A program made the translations under genes and the position numbers. Of a DNA stretch of 64,000 nt, positions 40,640-51,602 are shown piece after piece (position 1 is the stretch's first letter; every line of letters begins with the position of its first letter). This stretch comes from an uncultured Flavobacterium sp. (GTDB lineage: Bacteria; Bacteroidota; Bacteroidia; Flavobacteriales; Flavobacteriaceae), in NCBI RefSeq assembly GCF_946478785.1, contig NZ_CAMLDD010000008.1:176517-240516 (forward strand), written 5' to 3'. The notes beneath the pieces were generated by a model that did not search any database, was not told where the DNA came from, and was given only the letters and a program-made list of their open reading frames with translations.

Positions 40640-41179
40640 ATGGTTTATAAATTTAGAGTAATTCTAGACGCCGAAGAAGATATTTTTAGAGACATTGCAA
40701 TCCTGGAAGACGATACTCTTGAGGATTTACATAATGCCATCTTCAACGCTTTTGGTTTTGACGGAATGGAAGTGGCTTCGTTTTACACGTGCGACGAAAC
40801 CTGGAATCAGGAAGATGAAATTCCGCTTTTTGATACCGGAGACGTTCCCGGAGAACAGCGAACTATGAGTGATTATCCATTATCTTCTATCTTAGACAAA
40901 AAAAATACCAAAATCATTTATGTATATGATTTTATCAATATGTGGACTTTCCTTGTAGAATTGGCTGCTATTGAAGACCAAATTGCAGGAGCAACATATC
41001 CCGAAACGCTTTTCTCGCATGGAGAAATGCCTGAAGATTCAGGTGAAAAAAACTTTGAAGCCGATATGCACGATGATATCTACGGCGAATTTGAAGATGA
41101 TCTTGACGAAGACGATCTAGACATGTTTGAAGGAGACGATAGCTTTGAAGATTTTGGTTTTGAGGAGAATTGGAATTGA
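40640..41179 (+). CDS. pRiA4b ORF-3-like (IS1096 TnpR-like) protein with acidic tail
   Basis: A 179-residue soluble protein. The N-terminal domain (YKFRVILDAEEDIFRDIAILEDDTLEDLHNAIFNAFGFDG, DDETWNQEDEIPLFD) matches the plasmid pRiA4b ORF-3 family, which was named from a plasmid and is also found as a passenger of IS1096. Its function is unknown. The last 35 residues are very acidic (EDDLDEDDLDMFEGDD). There is no transposase next to it, so it is not evidence of a mobile element. It is single, with a promoter box of its own. Confidence 0.82.
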   Translation: MVYKFRVILDAEEDIFRDIAILEDDTLEDLHNAIFNAFGFDGMEVASFYTCDETWNQEDEIPLFDTGDVPGEQRTMSDYPLSSILDKKNTKIIYVYDFINMWTFLVELAAIEDQIAGATYPETLFSHGEMPEDSGEKNFEADMHDDIYGEFEDDLDEDDLDMFEGDDSFEDFGFEENWN

Positions 41180-41211
41180 TCTAAGTTGCTAAGTTTCTTA
41201 GAACTAAGATT
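41180..41211 (-). repeat. CTTAG-type intergenic repeat, reverse orientation
   Basis: CTAAGTTGCTAAGTTTCTTA followed by GAACTAAGAT, the complement of the family. It follows the stop codon of the pRiA4b-like gene. Confidence 0.55.
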
Positions 41212-41236
41212 TAAAGCTGTAATGAAAGATTTTTCT

Positions 41237-41244
41237 TATTTTTG
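41237..41244 (+). promoter_or_regulatory. Predicted -7 box of the second four-helix-bundle gene
   Basis: TATTTTTG fits TAnnTTTG, 22 bases before the ATG at 41267. Confidence 0.5.
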
Positions 41245-41266
41245 TATTTAATTTAAAAATAAGAAA

Positions 41267-41626
41267 ATGAGTCATTTTAGAAAAATCTTAGTTTGGCAGA
41301 AATCAATTACCTTAGTTACCAAAATTTACAAAGCAACAAGTGCTTTTCCAAAAGAAGAAGTGTTTGGATTAACTTCTCAAATACGTCGAAGTTCAGTTTC
41401 CGTACCAAGTAATATTGCAGAAGGATCTGGCAGAGAAAGTAATAAGGATTTTTTGCGTTTTCTATATATTTCTCTTGGTTCCCTATTTGAAATGCAAACC
41501 CAGCTTGAAATTGCGAAAAATATAATTTATATAAAAGAAGAAGAATTTAACAATTTATACGAGGACAGTCGAGAGGTCGAAAGAATGTTAGCGTCATTGA
41601 TCAGGAAATTAAAAGACACTAATTAA
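41267..41626 (+). CDS. Four-helix-bundle protein (S23/IVS family), second copy
   Basis: A 119-residue protein of the same family as the gene at 15456-15824. Diagnostic segments are FRKILVWQKSITLVTKIY at the N-terminus and LTSQIRRSSVSVPSNIAEGSGR, with FLYISLGSLFEMQTQLEIA later. Function is unknown; members occur in 23S rRNA intervening sequences and as free genes. It is bordered on both sides by CTTAG-type repeats. The overall identity to the first copy is modest, so the two are not a recent duplication. Confidence 0.88.
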   Translation: MSHFRKILVWQKSITLVTKIYKATSAFPKEEVFGLTSQIRRSSVSVPSNIAEGSGRESNKDFLRFLYISLGSLFEMQTQLEIAKNIIYIKEEEFNNLYEDSREVERMLASLIRKLKDTN

Positions 41627-41668
41627 AAACTTAGAATCTTAGAGACTTAGAATCTCAGTAACTTAAAA
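41627..41668 (+). repeat. CTTAG-type intergenic repeat before the nucleoid-associated gene
   Basis: ACTTAGAATCTTAGAGACTT followed by AGAATCTCAGTAACTT; it ends 2-5 bases before the ATG at 41670. Confidence 0.6.
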
Positions 41669-41669
41669 T

Positions 41670-42728
41670 ATGATCAACCTTTTCAACACCCACATCGAGA
41701 CGCTTGCGATACACCGCGTAGGAAATAAAAGCCGAAACGAAGCGATTTTTTTATCGGAACAGCCTTTTAATTTAAATGATGAAATTGTGCCTTTGATAAA
41801 AGAGTACTTTTTTAAGCCTTTTAGAGAGAAAGAAGAAAACTATTACCAGTTTGCACACGAAGTAGATTTGGATTATAACGACATGTTTAAATATGCCACG
41901 GAGATTTTTACCAATCCGGGCAATTTACAGGAGATTTCTAAAAAAATTACTACGCATTTATTCGAACAGTCCAATCATCCGCACATTAAAAACGGAGAGG
42001 TTTATGTGACTTATCTAACCAATTTAAGCATTGATAATAATGTTGTTGATGCAATTGGGATTTTTAAAAGTGAATTACAAGCTGACTTTTTACAATTTGA
42101 AGAAAAAGACAGCAATCTTGAAATGATTTTGCAGCAAGGAGTCAACCTGAGCAAATTAGACAAAGGGTGTTTGATTTTTAACTATAAAAAAGAAGAGGGA
42201 TACAAAATTCTAACCGTAGACAGTAACCGATACGACGCTCGTTACTGGCTGGAGCATTTTTTATCTGTTGATGCTTTTGAAGATGAGAATTTCATCACAA
42301 AAAAATACCTGAAATTCTGCCAAAACTTCGCGAAAGATGTGGTTTTACCAGCAGAAGATAAGAAAGAAGAAGTAATGTTTATGAACAGGTCTGTGAATTA
42401 TTTCGCTAAAAATGATCAGTTTGAAGAACAAAATTTCCTAAATGAAGTATTGGACAATCCAGACTTAATTCCTGAATTTAAAAACTATAAAGTTGATAAG
42501 GGAGAAAAATACAGCATCGAAGATGTAACCTCATTTCCAATTGCAAACGCAGCAGTTTCTGACGCACGCAAATCGATTAAAAACGTTATTAACCTGGATA
42601 CACATATTCAGATTAAAATGGATTTTATCAATCCTGAAAGTGCAGAAAAATTTGTTGAAAAAGGCTGGGATGAAGAAAAACAAATGTATTACTACTTAGT
42701 GTATTTCAATAAAGAAGAAAAAAGCTAA
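41670..42728 (+). CDS. Nucleoid-associated protein (NdpA/YejK family)
   Basis: A 352-residue protein of the 37-kDa nucleoid-associated family. The opening LFNTHIETLAIHRVGNKSRNEAIFLSEQPF and the segment HPHIKNGEVYVTYLTNLSIDNNVVDAIGIFKSE are characteristic of Bacteroidota members. YejK binds DNA and interacts with topoisomerases in E. coli, but the role in this phylum is not established. Stands alone between repeats and a bidirectional terminator. Confidence 0.85.
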   Translation: MINLFNTHIETLAIHRVGNKSRNEAIFLSEQPFNLNDEIVPLIKEYFFKPFREKEENYYQFAHEVDLDYNDMFKYATEIFTNPGNLQEISKKITTHLFEQSNHPHIKNGEVYVTYLTNLSIDNNVVDAIGIFKSELQADFLQFEEKDSNLEMILQQGVNLSKLDKGCLIFNYKKEEGYKILTVDSNRYDARYWLEHFLSVDAFEDENFITKKYLKFCQNFAKDVVLPAEDKKEEVMFMNRSVNYFAKNDQFEEQNFLNEVLDNPDLIPEFKNYKVDKGEKYSIEDVTSFPIANAAVSDARKSIKNVINLDTHIQIKMDFINPESAEKFVEKGWDEEKQMYYYLVYFNKEEKS

Positions 42729-42761
42729 GAAGTCATTCATTTTCTATTACTTACTTAAAAC

Positions 42762-42797
42762 AAAAAACGGCAATTAAATTTATAATTGCCGTTTTTT
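42762..42797. terminator. Bidirectional intrinsic terminator
   Basis: A perfect 15-bp stem, AAAAAACGGCAATTA (42762-42776) with TAATTGCCGTTTTTT (42783-42797), and a 6-base loop, with T runs on both strands. It serves the nucleoid-associated gene (+) and the receiver gene (-), whose stop codon begins at its last base. Confidence 0.9.
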
Positions 42798-43204
42798 TAT
42801 AGCTCAATTTTATTTTTTAGATATTCAATCATTTGTAATGTTATGGGCTTAGAAAGAAAATCAATGATAATAGGATATTTCTTTGCTTTGGCTAAATCCT
42901 CAGGATTAATTGTAGAAGACAGAACAATAACGTTTACCGAATTAAACTCATCATAATCGGGGGATATAAAATGATCCAGAAACTCCCAGCCTCCCATGAC
43001 AGGCATGTTTAAATCCAAAAAAATTAATCTTGGTTTTTTTACGGGTTGATCTTTACTATATTTTAGGGTGTTGAAATATGTCAAAGCTTCTTCCCCATTT
43101 TGTGCCGTTATGATTTCATCAGAAAAACCAGATCTTGCAATTACTTTTTTAGACAGCATTAACGTTATAGGGTCATCATCAATACATAAAATTTGTTCCA
43201 GCAT
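42797..43204 (-). CDS. Stand-alone response-regulator receiver protein
   Basis: A 135-residue single-domain receiver. CIDDDP (7-12) supplies the acidic pair, Asp64 in IFLDLNMPVMGG is the phospho-acceptor, and Lys in DFLSKPI completes the site. There is no output domain, as in Rcp1- or CheY-like signalling partners. It starts 3 bases after the PAS kinase at 43208, so both are co-transcribed and the kinase is its probable partner. The output target is unknown, and could be a phosphorelay or a protein interaction. Confidence 0.92.
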   Translation of the reverse strand: MLEQILCIDDDPITLMLSKKVIARSGFSDEIITAQNGEEALTYFNTLKYSKDQPVKKPRLIFLDLNMPVMGGWEFLDHFISPDYDEFNSVNVIVLSSTINPEDLAKAKKYPIIIDFLSKPITLQMIEYLKNKIEL

Positions 43205-43207
43205 ATC

Positions 43208-44917
43208 TTAATTTTTAAATGTTATGACAAATGAGGTTCCTTTGTTTACTTCGCTTTCCACACTAATTGTTCCTCCCATAGTTTCCACCTGAGATTTTAC
43301 AAGATATAAACCAAGACCTTTACTATCGGGATAATTATGAAACCTTTGATATAATCCAAAAACTTTATCCCCGTTTCTTTCTAAATCAATTCCGATTCCA
43401 TTATCAGTAAAAGTCAAAAAAACTTTTTGGTCAACCTGCTCTGCAGTAATAGAAATTTTAAGCTTCCTGTTCTCAGATTTATATTTTAAAGAATTCGTCA
43501 ACAAATTTAGTAATATACTTTCAATATATGCCTTATTTGTATTAAGCAAAGGGACTTTATCTAATTTAAGTTTAATTATTGGCTTATGTGCTTCTATTTG
43601 AAAGGATAGCTGACCAAATACATTTTCAAAAACTTCGCTCAAAGAAACTATTTCTTTTTGTATAGAAGGATTATCTTTTATAATAATAACCCTAACCAAA
43701 TCATTGATTGTTTCATTTAATAGATTAGTAGATTTATAAAAACCACTTAGTAATTCTTCTAACTCCGGGTTTTCGACAGGAATATCTTCTATTAAATTTA
43801 AAAGTCCCATTAAATTAGAAAGTGGTGCTCTTAGATTATGCGAAGTTATATAAGAAAACTGTTTTAAATCCTTATTGTTTTGAGTCAGTTCATGAATTAA
43901 TTGCTCCCTTTCTGTTTCTAATTTTTTTTCTTCTGTAATATCCTGCTGGATGGAAATCCAATGCGTTATTATATCCTCAGAATTAAAAATAGGAATCATT
44001 GCAAAACGCACCCAATATTCTTTTTCGCTTTTGCTGTAACTAATGGTTTCAATTACGCACTCTTTTTCATCTCTGATTGCGTTTATTAATTTTTTCAAAG
44101 CCTGCGAATCCGAATTGGGTCCTTCAAAAAAGTTTAGTTCCTGCCCTAAAATCTCATCCGATTCATATCCAGACATTTTAGTAAATGCAGGATTGACATA
44201 CACAATCTGCGGGATTTTGCCTTCCCCTGAATTTGCTTCGGTAATCAAAATTGAATCTTTAGATTGTGTAATTACCGTCTCTAAAAGCTTAAGCCTTTGT
44301 TCTTCTTCTTTTTGTTTTGTAATATCCTGAATAGCACCAATCATTCTAATCCCCTTACCGTTTTCGTCCTTTAAAAGAAAACCTCTGTCCAAAACATACT
44401 TATAAGTGCCATCTGCACATCTAAAACGATACTGGTCCTGCCACTTTTCAGTTTTAAGCTCAATAAAAGAATATAATCTGACAGACATTTTGATAGTGTC
44501 TTCGGGATGAATTTTATCAAACCACCATTTTGAAGTCAGACCTACCTCTTCCTGTTTATAACCAAAAACATTTTCGATTCCTTTATTCCACGTAATATAG
44601 TCCTCAGGAATTCTCCAGTCCCATATTGTATCGCTGGTAGCTTTTGCAACTATATCATATTTTTCGTTAGACTCCTTGATCTCTTCATTGGTAAGCTGTA
44701 TTTTATCTAAAATGGCAATATTTCTGCTTTCATTTTTTGATAAAATATAATTAAATATGAGGCCTGTAAAAAAAATAAAAATAATATCTTTTATAAAGCT
44801 GAAATAATAAAACTCTGTTCTTAAAACGTAGCAAACTAAGAATTTATGACATAGGATAGCCATAAACAACGAAATGATAATATATATCAGCGTAATTTGT
44901 TTGGGTTTGCTTTTCAT
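43208..44917 (-). CDS. Membrane PAS-domain sensor histidine kinase
   Basis: A 569-residue kinase from the ATG at 44917; the upstream TTG adds only six residues. Two N-terminal membrane helices (about 8-30, 42-62) are followed by PAS 1 (about 85-200, with IHPEDTIKM and RCADGTYKYVLDRGF), PAS 2 (about 210-330, with VYVNPAFTKMSGYESDEILG and FFEGPNSD, a LOV-like stretch without its GRNCRFLQ Cys). The dimerisation helix carries His360 in SYITSHNLRAPLSNLMGL, and the ATPase domain has NLLTNSLKYKS and DNGIGID. It pairs with the receiver gene 3 bases downstream. The sensed signal is unknown. Confidence 0.9.
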   Translation of the reverse strand: MKSKPKQITLIYIIISLFMAILCHKFLVCYVLRTEFYYFSFIKDIIFIFFTGLIFNYILSKNESRNIAILDKIQLTNEEIKESNEKYDIVAKATSDTIWDWRIPEDYITWNKGIENVFGYKQEEVGLTSKWWFDKIHPEDTIKMSVRLYSFIELKTEKWQDQYRFRCADGTYKYVLDRGFLLKDENGKGIRMIGAIQDITKQKEEEQRLKLLETVITQSKDSILITEANSGEGKIPQIVYVNPAFTKMSGYESDEILGQELNFFEGPNSDSQALKKLINAIRDEKECVIETISYSKSEKEYWVRFAMIPIFNSEDIITHWISIQQDITEEKKLETEREQLIHELTQNNKDLKQFSYITSHNLRAPLSNLMGLLNLIEDIPVENPELEELLSGFYKSTNLLNETINDLVRVIIIKDNPSIQKEIVSLSEVFENVFGQLSFQIEAHKPIIKLKLDKVPLLNTNKAYIESILLNLLTNSLKYKSENRKLKISITAEQVDQKVFLTFTDNGIGIDLERNGDKVFGLYQRFHNYPDSKGLGLYLVKSQVETMGGTISVESEVNKGTSFVITFKN

Positions 44918-45058
44918 TACTTCAAATATAGGCAAATAAACCAGATTGAACCAAATTGAAATACTTTAAAATCTATAGAAATATTACTATTTCGTTAAAC
45001 TAATTCGTTGGCATTACGTAAACTATCTTCAAAACGTTTTTTATATGAAAATAAAGTG

Positions 45059-45066
45059 TACCTTTG
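45059..45066 (+). promoter_or_regulatory. Predicted -7 box of typA
   Basis: TACCTTTG fits TAnnTTTG, 19 bases before the ATG at 45086. Confidence 0.55.
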
Positions 45067-45085
45067 CACCCATTAAAAATCACAG

Positions 45086-46882
45086 ATGGAATCTATTAGA
45101 AACATTGCAATTATTGCCCACGTCGATCACGGTAAAACCACTTTGGTTGATAAAATTATGTATCACTGTCAATTATTTCGTGACAACGAAAACACAGGTG
45201 ATTTAATTCTTGATAATAACGATTTAGAGCGCGAGAGAGGTATTACTATTACTTCTAAAAACGTATCAGTTCAATATAAAGGAACAAAAATCAATATTAT
45301 TGACACTCCTGGCCACGCCGATTTTGGAGGTGAAGTAGAACGTGTATTGAACATGGCCGATGGTGTATGTTTGCTAGTGGATGCTTTTGAAGGGCCGATG
45401 CCACAAACTCGTTTCGTACTACAAAAAGCTATTGACTTAGGGTTAAAACCTTGCGTAGTTATCAATAAAGTTGACAAAGAAAACTGTACTCCTGAAGAAG
45501 TTCATGAGAAAGTTTTTGACTTGATGTTTGAATTAGGTGCACAAGAATGGCAGTTGGATTTCCCAACCGTTTATGGTTCGGCTAAAAATAACTGGATGTC
45601 TGATCATTGGGAAAACGTAACTGATAATGTTGAGGCACTATTGGATATGGTTGTTGAAAATGTACCTGCTCCTAAAGTATCTGAAGGAACACCACAAATG
45701 TTAATTACTTCCTTAGATTTCTCAGCCTTTACAGGTCGTATCGCTATTGGTCGTTTAGAAAGAGGAGTTTTGAAAGAAGGTATGCCAATCTCATTAGTAA
45801 AAAGAGATGGTACTATAACAAAATCACGTATTAAAGAACTTCATACTTTTGAAGGTCTTGGCCGTAAAAAAGTAGAACAAGTTATTGCCGGAGATATTTG
45901 TGCCATTATTGGAGTTGAAGGATTTGAAATTGGTGACACTATCGCTGATCATGAAAATCCGGAAGGTCTAAAAACAATTGATATCGACGAGCCTACAATG
46001 AGTATGTTATTTACTATTAATGACTCTCCTTTCTTTGGTAAAGAAGGTAAATTTGTAACTTCTCGTCATATTAGAGAAAGATTGACAAAAGAATTAGAGA
46101 AAAACTTAGCTATGAAGTTAGGTGAAACTGATTCTGCTGATAAATTCATGGTTTTTGGTCGTGGAGTACTTCACTTATCTGTTCTTATTGAAACCATGAG
46201 AAGAGAAGGTTACGAATTACAAATTGGTCAGCCACAAGTTATCATTAAAGAAATTGATGGTAAAAAATGTGAGCCAATTGAGGAATTGACAATCGATTTA
46301 CCAGAAAGTCTTTCTGGTAGAGCAGTTGAGTTTGTTACTATGCGTAAAGGTGAAATGCTGAGCATGGAAACTAAAGGTGACCGTATGATTGTGAAATTTA
46401 ATATTCCATCACGTGGAATTATTGGATTGCGTAATCAATTGCTTACTGCTACTGCTGGTGAAGCTATTATGGCACACCGTTTTATAGGATACGAACCTTA
46501 TAAAGGAGAAATTGCCGGACGTAATAAAGGTTCATTGATTTCTATGGAAAAAGGGAAAGCTATTCCTTATTCTATCGATAAATTACAAGATCGTGGTAAG
46601 TTTTTTGTTGAACCAAATGCCGAAATTTATGAAGGTCAGGTAATTGGAGAAAACTCTCGTGGTGATGATATGTGTGTAAACGTAACGAAAGAGAAAAAAC
46701 AATCTAACGTTCGTTCATCTGGAAATGATGAAAAAGCGAGAATCATCCCACCGATTATTTTCTCTCTTGAAGAAGCTTTAGAATACATTCAAAAAGATGA
46801 ATATGTAGAGGTAACACCAAAATCTATTCGTTTGAGAAAAATCTATTTAACAGAAACTGATAGAAAAAGATTTAAATTCTAA
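45086..46882 (+). CDS. typA: Ribosome-associated GTPase TypA/BipA
   Basis: A 598-residue translational GTPase. G1 [13 protein letters not shown] (about 10-22), G2 [13 protein letters not shown]3 [16 protein letters not shown] and G4 NKVDKE are all in place. Domain 2 and the BipA-specific C-terminal domain ([42 protein letters not shown]) follow. TypA binds ribosomes at the same site as EF-G and is needed for growth at low temperature and for ribosome assembly in other bacteria. Stands alone; a terminator follows. Confidence 0.96.
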   Translation: MESIRNIAIIAHVDHGKTTLVDKIMYHCQLFRDNENTGDLILDNNDLERERGITITSKNVSVQYKGTKINIIDTPGHADFGGEVERVLNMADGVCLLVDAFEGPMPQTRFVLQKAIDLGLKPCVVINKVDKENCTPEEVHEKVFDLMFELGAQEWQLDFPTVYGSAKNNWMSDHWENVTDNVEALLDMVVENVPAPKVSEGTPQMLITSLDFSAFTGRIAIGRLERGVLKEGMPISLVKRDGTITKSRIKELHTFEGLGRKKVEQVIAGDICAIIGVEGFEIGDTIADHENPEGLKTIDIDEPTMSMLFTINDSPFFGKEGKFVTSRHIRERLTKELEKNLAMKLGETDSADKFMVFGRGVLHLSVLIETMRREGYELQIGQPQVIIKEIDGKKCEPIEELTIDLPESLSGRAVEFVTMRKGEMLSMETKGDRMIVKFNIPSRGIIGLRNQLLTATAGEAIMAHRFIGYEPYKGEIAGRNKGSLISMEKGKAIPYSIDKLQDRGKFFVEPNAEIYEGQVIGENSRGDDMCVNVTKEKKQSNVRSSGNDEKARIIPPIIFSLEEALEYIQKDEYVEVTPKSIRLRKIYLTETDRKRFKF

Positions 46883-46904
46883 TTTTATCAAATTCAAATA
46901 TTTT

Positions 46905-46942
46905 AAATCCCAAACTCCAATAATTGGAATTTGGGATTTTTT
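46905..46942 (+). terminator. Intrinsic terminator after typA
   Basis: AAATCCCAAACTCCAA pairs with TTGGAATTTGGGATTT around a three-base TAA loop, with one mismatch. A run of T follows. Confidence 0.85.
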
Positions 46943-46993
46943 CTTTTCATAAAATCGCACTTTTAAAGCTTGAATTTGGATTTTTTTTTTAAG

Positions 46994-49900
46994 TTATCTT
47001 TTCAAACTAAAATGTCCTTTTGCTTCCCGTCCATCTTCAAATTTTGCCGTATACCAATAATCATCAGCTGGCAGCGGATTACCCTGAAATGTTCCATCCC
47101 AACCTAAACCAGAAGCAGAAATTTGTTTGATGAGTTTTCCATACCTGTCAAAAATATAAATGATTGTTTTGGAATAAAATCCTGCACTTACTCCCTTTAT
47201 ATTCCAAAAATCATTAAAGCCATCTCCATTTGGAGTGAGAAATTTTGGAGCACCAAGAACTGCAATTTCTTTTTGAGTTATCCCACATCCATTCAAATCT
47301 TTGATATAAACGGTATGAAAACCTATAGCTACATTTTCGAATAAATTTGAATCCTGATAAGGGCCATTTGAATCGATAATACTATAAACATATTGCCCAG
47401 GGCCTTTTATATTTATCAAAACCGAATTATCATTTCTTAAATCCCTAACTCCAATCGCTGCAATTTCAGCAATATCAGATGCCACAACTTTTACATTTCT
47501 GGTTCTGGAACAATTATTTTTATTGATTACATCTACACTATAGCTTCCCTGCCTGTTAACCTTTATAGAAAAAGTTGTGGCTTCCGGCATTACATTCCCA
47601 TTCAAATACCATTGATAGCTATAATCATCTCGTGGTGTTCCATCATTAATACCTGCCTCAAGAGTAACAAAAAGTTCCGGCAAGTTACTACAGACAATTT
47701 CATTTTCGCCTCCCTCAATGTTTTGATTTATATTTGGAAGTGGACTTACAATTAGATTAAAAGTAGTAAATCCAAAACAATCATTAGATAAAGAGTTTTC
47801 GACTCTTGCCCATATTTTTTGATCATTTGGATATCCAATATTTCGATAATTTGAAATATCTGTAATGGCTAATAAATTTCCCGAAGCATCTGTTTCAGCC
47901 AGAAAATCAGCCTCGTTTTTATAATAACTTATCCTGTAATTTGCAGCCGGATCTGGAAGCATGTTCTTGATTTTCTCTGTTACATTACTAAAATCAAAAC
48001 TTGAAATACCATCTTTGTCATTATTTGCCTCATCAATAAAATCATCACATACCTGATAATCCGGAATTTTAAAACTAACTGGAATTTGAGTTACAGAAAC
48101 AACCAGATTCAACTGTGAAACACTAAAACATCCATTTGTATTTTCAATACGTACATAAATTGTTTTATCTGAAGTAATGTAACTTTGCGGATCTGTAATT
48201 AATAATGAGGTATCCTTTGCTTCCGCACCTGCAATAGTGGTGTAATAACTAAATTTTTCTACTGATGAATTTGCTGAAATAGCATTGTTTTTCTGTGTCA
48301 GATTAAATACTGAAACCCCATCTGTATCATCGTCACATTGCACTAAAGTTACTGGTGAATTAATTATTGGCAATGCTAATATTGTTAATGTCGCAGCATT
48401 AGAATACAATCCGCATGAATTTCCTGTTCGGCTTAAAAACACTCTATATTGATACAAATTCATCGATTGTGAAACATTTGATATAATCAAAAATGATGTA
48501 TTTACTCCGGAATATATCGCATTATTAACCAAGTCTGTCCAGGCTACCCCATTATTGGAAACCTGCCATTGATAACCTGAAACTGAAGGAGCATCAACTA
48601 TAAAATTCGCATTTTGCAATTCACAAACCGATTTGTTTTCTGGCTGATTATCGATAATGATTGGTGCAGCAATAGTATAATTTGAGTTTGGATTTGTATA
48701 CCCTATTCCACTTGTGACAATTCCTTTTACATTTATTGTTGGAGGAGAAACAGCGCCCAAAAATTTATCATTATCAGAGTCCATGAATCCAGCTTCAATT
48801 ACATCTGAACATAAATCATTATCACTGTCAAGTTCTATATAATTATAAATACCATCTAAATCGGTATCTAAGATGCTATAATTCAGTTTTCCACTATCAG
48901 GACTTGTTTCCACTAAATTTGCCAATCCATCTGCTCCAAAATTATTTCCATCAATTATACCATTTAAATTTAGATCTGCAGCATTACTTCCTGATTCTAT
49001 TAGATCATAAATTCCGTCATTATCACTATCCAAATCTAAATAATCAGGAACTTTATCATTATCAAAATCCGCAGGTATGTGTCCGTATCCATAAGCATCA
49101 TCAATCCCATCATGATTGGCGTCAATATTAGAGAAAACCTTAAAGTTAGCGCCTTGTGCTTCAACAGCATCCGGAACGCCGTCATTATCACTATCGAGAT
49201 CTAAGTGATCAAAAATCCCATCATTATCAGAATCTTTCGGCACACAAGCCAAATAGAATCTTAGGGTTGTTTTATTTAATGCCGTTTCAGAAAGGTTTTG
49301 ATGCTTAAAACTAATCGTTTTAGACAGATTTGTTAAAAACTTAAAAGTTCCTGTCCCAGCTGCTAAAGGTACAGCACTGTTTAACCTGAAACGAATTTCA
49401 AATGAAGAGAATTCAGTTACACCACTTTCATAAAAACCATCATAATTGGTATCAATCAGTAATTGATTATTTGGATTTAATAATGTTATTGTTTTGTTCG
49501 TTTCTGAATTCACAACATATTCAGCATTAGAATTCAGTAAATCAGTAGGGTTTGCTGTTGAAATATAATCCAGCCCAATTGAAACAGGCTGAGCAAAAGT
49601 CATTGTGTATTTCATCCAGTTTGTTTTGCCAGCAGGTAATTCACTAACAAAACTTCCATCATTATTTCCTAAAAATGGCGCAATCATTGCCGTTGTGGAA
49701 GTAGTAACCGTCCCTGTAAATGAATTTGAATAAGTGCCAATAGAAATATTTTTTGAACCTGAATTAGAAATATCTATATTTTGATTACCAAATGATTCCG
49801 TACAATTCGTTATTCCATCCTGATCATTATCCTGATCTATATTATCATTGACTTTGTCATTATCTATATCTGTCGGGCAATCACTCACAGGAATTTCATC

Positions 49901-51508
49901 AGAAAACAATTCTATACCGCAGGAAGACAACGTTGCTTTTACTTTATAATAGCCAGGCTGGGTGGGCGAATATGTATTTGAATTAGCACCAGAAATTGCA
50001 ACATTATTAAAATACCACTGAAACACATCAAATCCTGTTAGTGAACTTACATTCAGTTTTACATTTGGAATACAGCCGGATTGAGATACATTTAATTGCT
50101 GAAAATTTACCTCTGGTTTAAAAGTAAAACCTGAATAATAACCTCCGAATGTTGCTGCGCCATCATTACCGTATGCTGCTAAATACAATTGAGAAGTAGA
50201 GAAAACAGATACATTTCCTTTAAGTCCTGTTAGCACATAACATTCATATTCTGTATTTCCTGTTACAGTAGTTGGCCCTAAAACTTTTACTTCCTTAGGG
50301 AGTGCCGCTAAAGCATAAGAGACTTTATCAATTACAAAATTTAAATCAGAACCCGCTTTTGTCGTCAGTGTAACTCTGCCTGTAAAAGCACGATTGCCAA
50401 CTAGTTCTATTGAAGGGATATTATCTATTGATTTTGGAGTCTGACAGCTTAATGGCGGCACAAAAAACATTTCCTGGTTCGCTTCATCACCTCTTACATC
50501 ATCACCTACGCTTTGATAGGCAAAGATATTTTTGCTGGAACGAACAAACAGATTCCCCTGAAAATTATAATCAGAACCTAAAAGTGAGAAGTATTCACCC
50601 GCATTAATCGTTTGATTTGGAGTCAAAGAACCATTTAAAAATATTTCAGTATTATTTTCATTTGCGATTAAAATCACTTTTTCAACATTTTGAGAACCTG
50701 TACTTTTGATAAAAATATAATCAGTGCCTGTTCTTTCTGCAGAAACAATTTGATCAATTCCTATATCTACATTATTTACAATTTCCCCATTAGAACCTGC
50801 GAATGAACCACAATTTACAGCAATTGGTTTGTTAGAGGTGATTAGTGCCCCTATTAGTGCATCATTATTAACTGCCATTGGCCCTTGCACTGCGATAGTA
50901 TAACTCTCTCCACTATTTAAAGTTACACTTGGAGCTGAATTTCCGGTAATAAGATTATTAATCAAAATAGCTCCGGTTTTGATATCTTTAAAATTAACTA
51001 TCGTATTGTTTTCTGTTGCTAAAACAGATGCAAATGTCAAATGGCTTTCTGAATACCCTGAGTTTAATTTATTTGTAAGTCCACTAATTCTAAAATGGGT
51101 TCCTAACGCAGCTAAACCTTTAGAAACTATCTCACTTGCCTGATTACCAGTTCTGTCAGTAATCCTAACTGTAGCATAAACAACATCTTTTGCTTCAATA
51201 ATATAACCTCGATTGGACTTGATATTGCTTACTTCAAATTCATCAATAACCAATTGATTTCCATTATGTGTATCAATATCAAAAATATAGGGAACATCTC
51301 TGGAGACAGTTCCTGAAATAATAGCCCCGCCAATTTCGTTTATGCTAAAGCTGACCGGAGTTAAGCTTGGAGTAGAAATATAAATATATTGCGGACCTAC
51401 AGGCACACCATTTGAAGCTACAATTGGCGGAATATAATGAGTCTTACTAAATTGCGCCAAACTCAAAAATGGCAATAGTATTAAAAAAAGATAAAGTTTT
51501 TTTAGCAT
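46994..51508 (-). CDS. Large type IX secretion cargo with IgGFc-like and TSP3 repeats, gliding-motility type C-terminus
   Basis: A 1504-residue exported protein. The signal peptide ends LLPFLSLAQ. The first 450 residues resemble the IgGFc-binding domain ([31 protein letters not shown]), seen in many surface proteins. About residues 546-570 and 756-910 contain thrombospondin type-3-like calcium-binding repeats: DxDxDxxxD runs such as [19 protein letters not shown]. Ig-like and SprB-type segments follow. The last 80 residues (from [13 protein letters not shown]) form the gliding-motility-associated C-terminal domain (CHU_C type), the type B signal recognised by type IX secretion. The protein is likely a calcium-stabilised surface adhesin. 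Confidence 0.88.
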   Translation of the reverse strand: MLKKLYLFLILLPFLSLAQFSKTHYIPPIVASNGVPVGPQYIYISTPSLTPVSFSINEIGGAIISGTVSRDVPYIFDIDTHNGNQLVIDEFEVSNIKSNRGYIIEAKDVVYATVRITDRTGNQASEIVSKGLAALGTHFRISGLTNKLNSGYSESHLTFASVLATENNTIVNFKDIKTGAILINNLITGNSAPSVTLNSGESYTIAVQGPMAVNNDALIGALITSNKPIAVNCGSFAGSNGEIVNNVDIGIDQIVSAERTGTDYIFIKSTGSQNVEKVILIANENNTEIFLNGSLTPNQTINAGEYFSLLGSDYNFQGNLFVRSSKNIFAYQSVGDDVRGDEANQEMFFVPPLSCQTPKSIDNIPSIELVGNRAFTGRVTLTTKAGSDLNFVIDKVSYALAALPKEVKVLGPTTVTGNTEYECYVLTGLKGNVSVFSTSQLYLAAYGNDGAATFGGYYSGFTFKPEVNFQQLNVSQSGCIPNVKLNVSSLTGFDVFQWYFNNVAISGANSNTYSPTQPGYYKVKATLSSCGIELFSDEIPVSDCPTDIDNDKVNDNIDQDNDQDGITNCTESFGNQNIDISNSGSKNISIGTYSNSFTGTVTTSTTAMIAPFLGNNDGSFVSELPAGKTNWMKYTMTFAQPVSIGLDYISTANPTDLLNSNAEYVVNSETNKTITLLNPNNQLLIDTNYDGFYESGVTEFSSFEIRFRLNSAVPLAAGTGTFKFLTNLSKTISFKHQNLSETALNKTTLRFYLACVPKDSDNDGIFDHLDLDSDNDGVPDAVEAQGANFKVFSNIDANHDGIDDAYGYGHIPADFDNDKVPDYLDLDSDNDGIYDLIESGSNAADLNLNGIIDGNNFGADGLANLVETSPDSGKLNYSILDTDLDGIYNYIELDSDNDLCSDVIEAGFMDSDNDKFLGAVSPPTINVKGIVTSGIGYTNPNSNYTIAAPIIIDNQPENKSVCELQNANFIVDAPSVSGYQWQVSNNGVAWTDLVNNAIYSGVNTSFLIISNVSQSMNLYQYRVFLSRTGNSCGLYSNAATLTILALPIINSPVTLVQCDDDTDGVSVFNLTQKNNAISANSSVEKFSYYTTIAGAEAKDTSLLITDPQSYITSDKTIYVRIENTNGCFSVSQLNLVVSVTQIPVSFKIPDYQVCDDFIDEANNDKDGISSFDFSNVTEKIKNMLPDPAANYRISYYKNEADFLAETDASGNLLAITDISNYRNIGYPNDQKIWARVENSLSNDCFGFTTFNLIVSPLPNINQNIEGGENEIVCSNLPELFVTLEAGINDGTPRDDYSYQWYLNGNVMPEATTFSIKVNRQGSYSVDVINKNNCSRTRNVKVVASDIAEIAAIGVRDLRNDNSVLINIKGPGQYVYSIIDSNGPYQDSNLFENVAIGFHTVYIKDLNGCGITQKEIAVLGAPKFLTPNGDGFNDFWNIKGVSAGFYSKTIIYIFDRYGKLIKQISASGLGWDGTFQGNPLPADDYWYTAKFEDGREAKGHFSLKR

Positions 51509-51602
51509 ATTTTAAAAGTAAATAATTTTTACATTACTTTTTAACTAAAATAACTTTTCTCATCCACACAATCCAGACACAATTTACAAAGTAGTTTAAA
51601 AA

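Noticed and set aside
40640..41179. Transposon passenger because of the IS1096/pRiA4b family name
   Set aside because: No transposase, terminal inverted repeats or target duplication was seen around it; the name is historical.
13273..41668. CTTAG-type repeats considered as a CRISPR array
   Set aside because: The copies are far apart and single, have no unique spacers at regular distances, and no cas gene is present.
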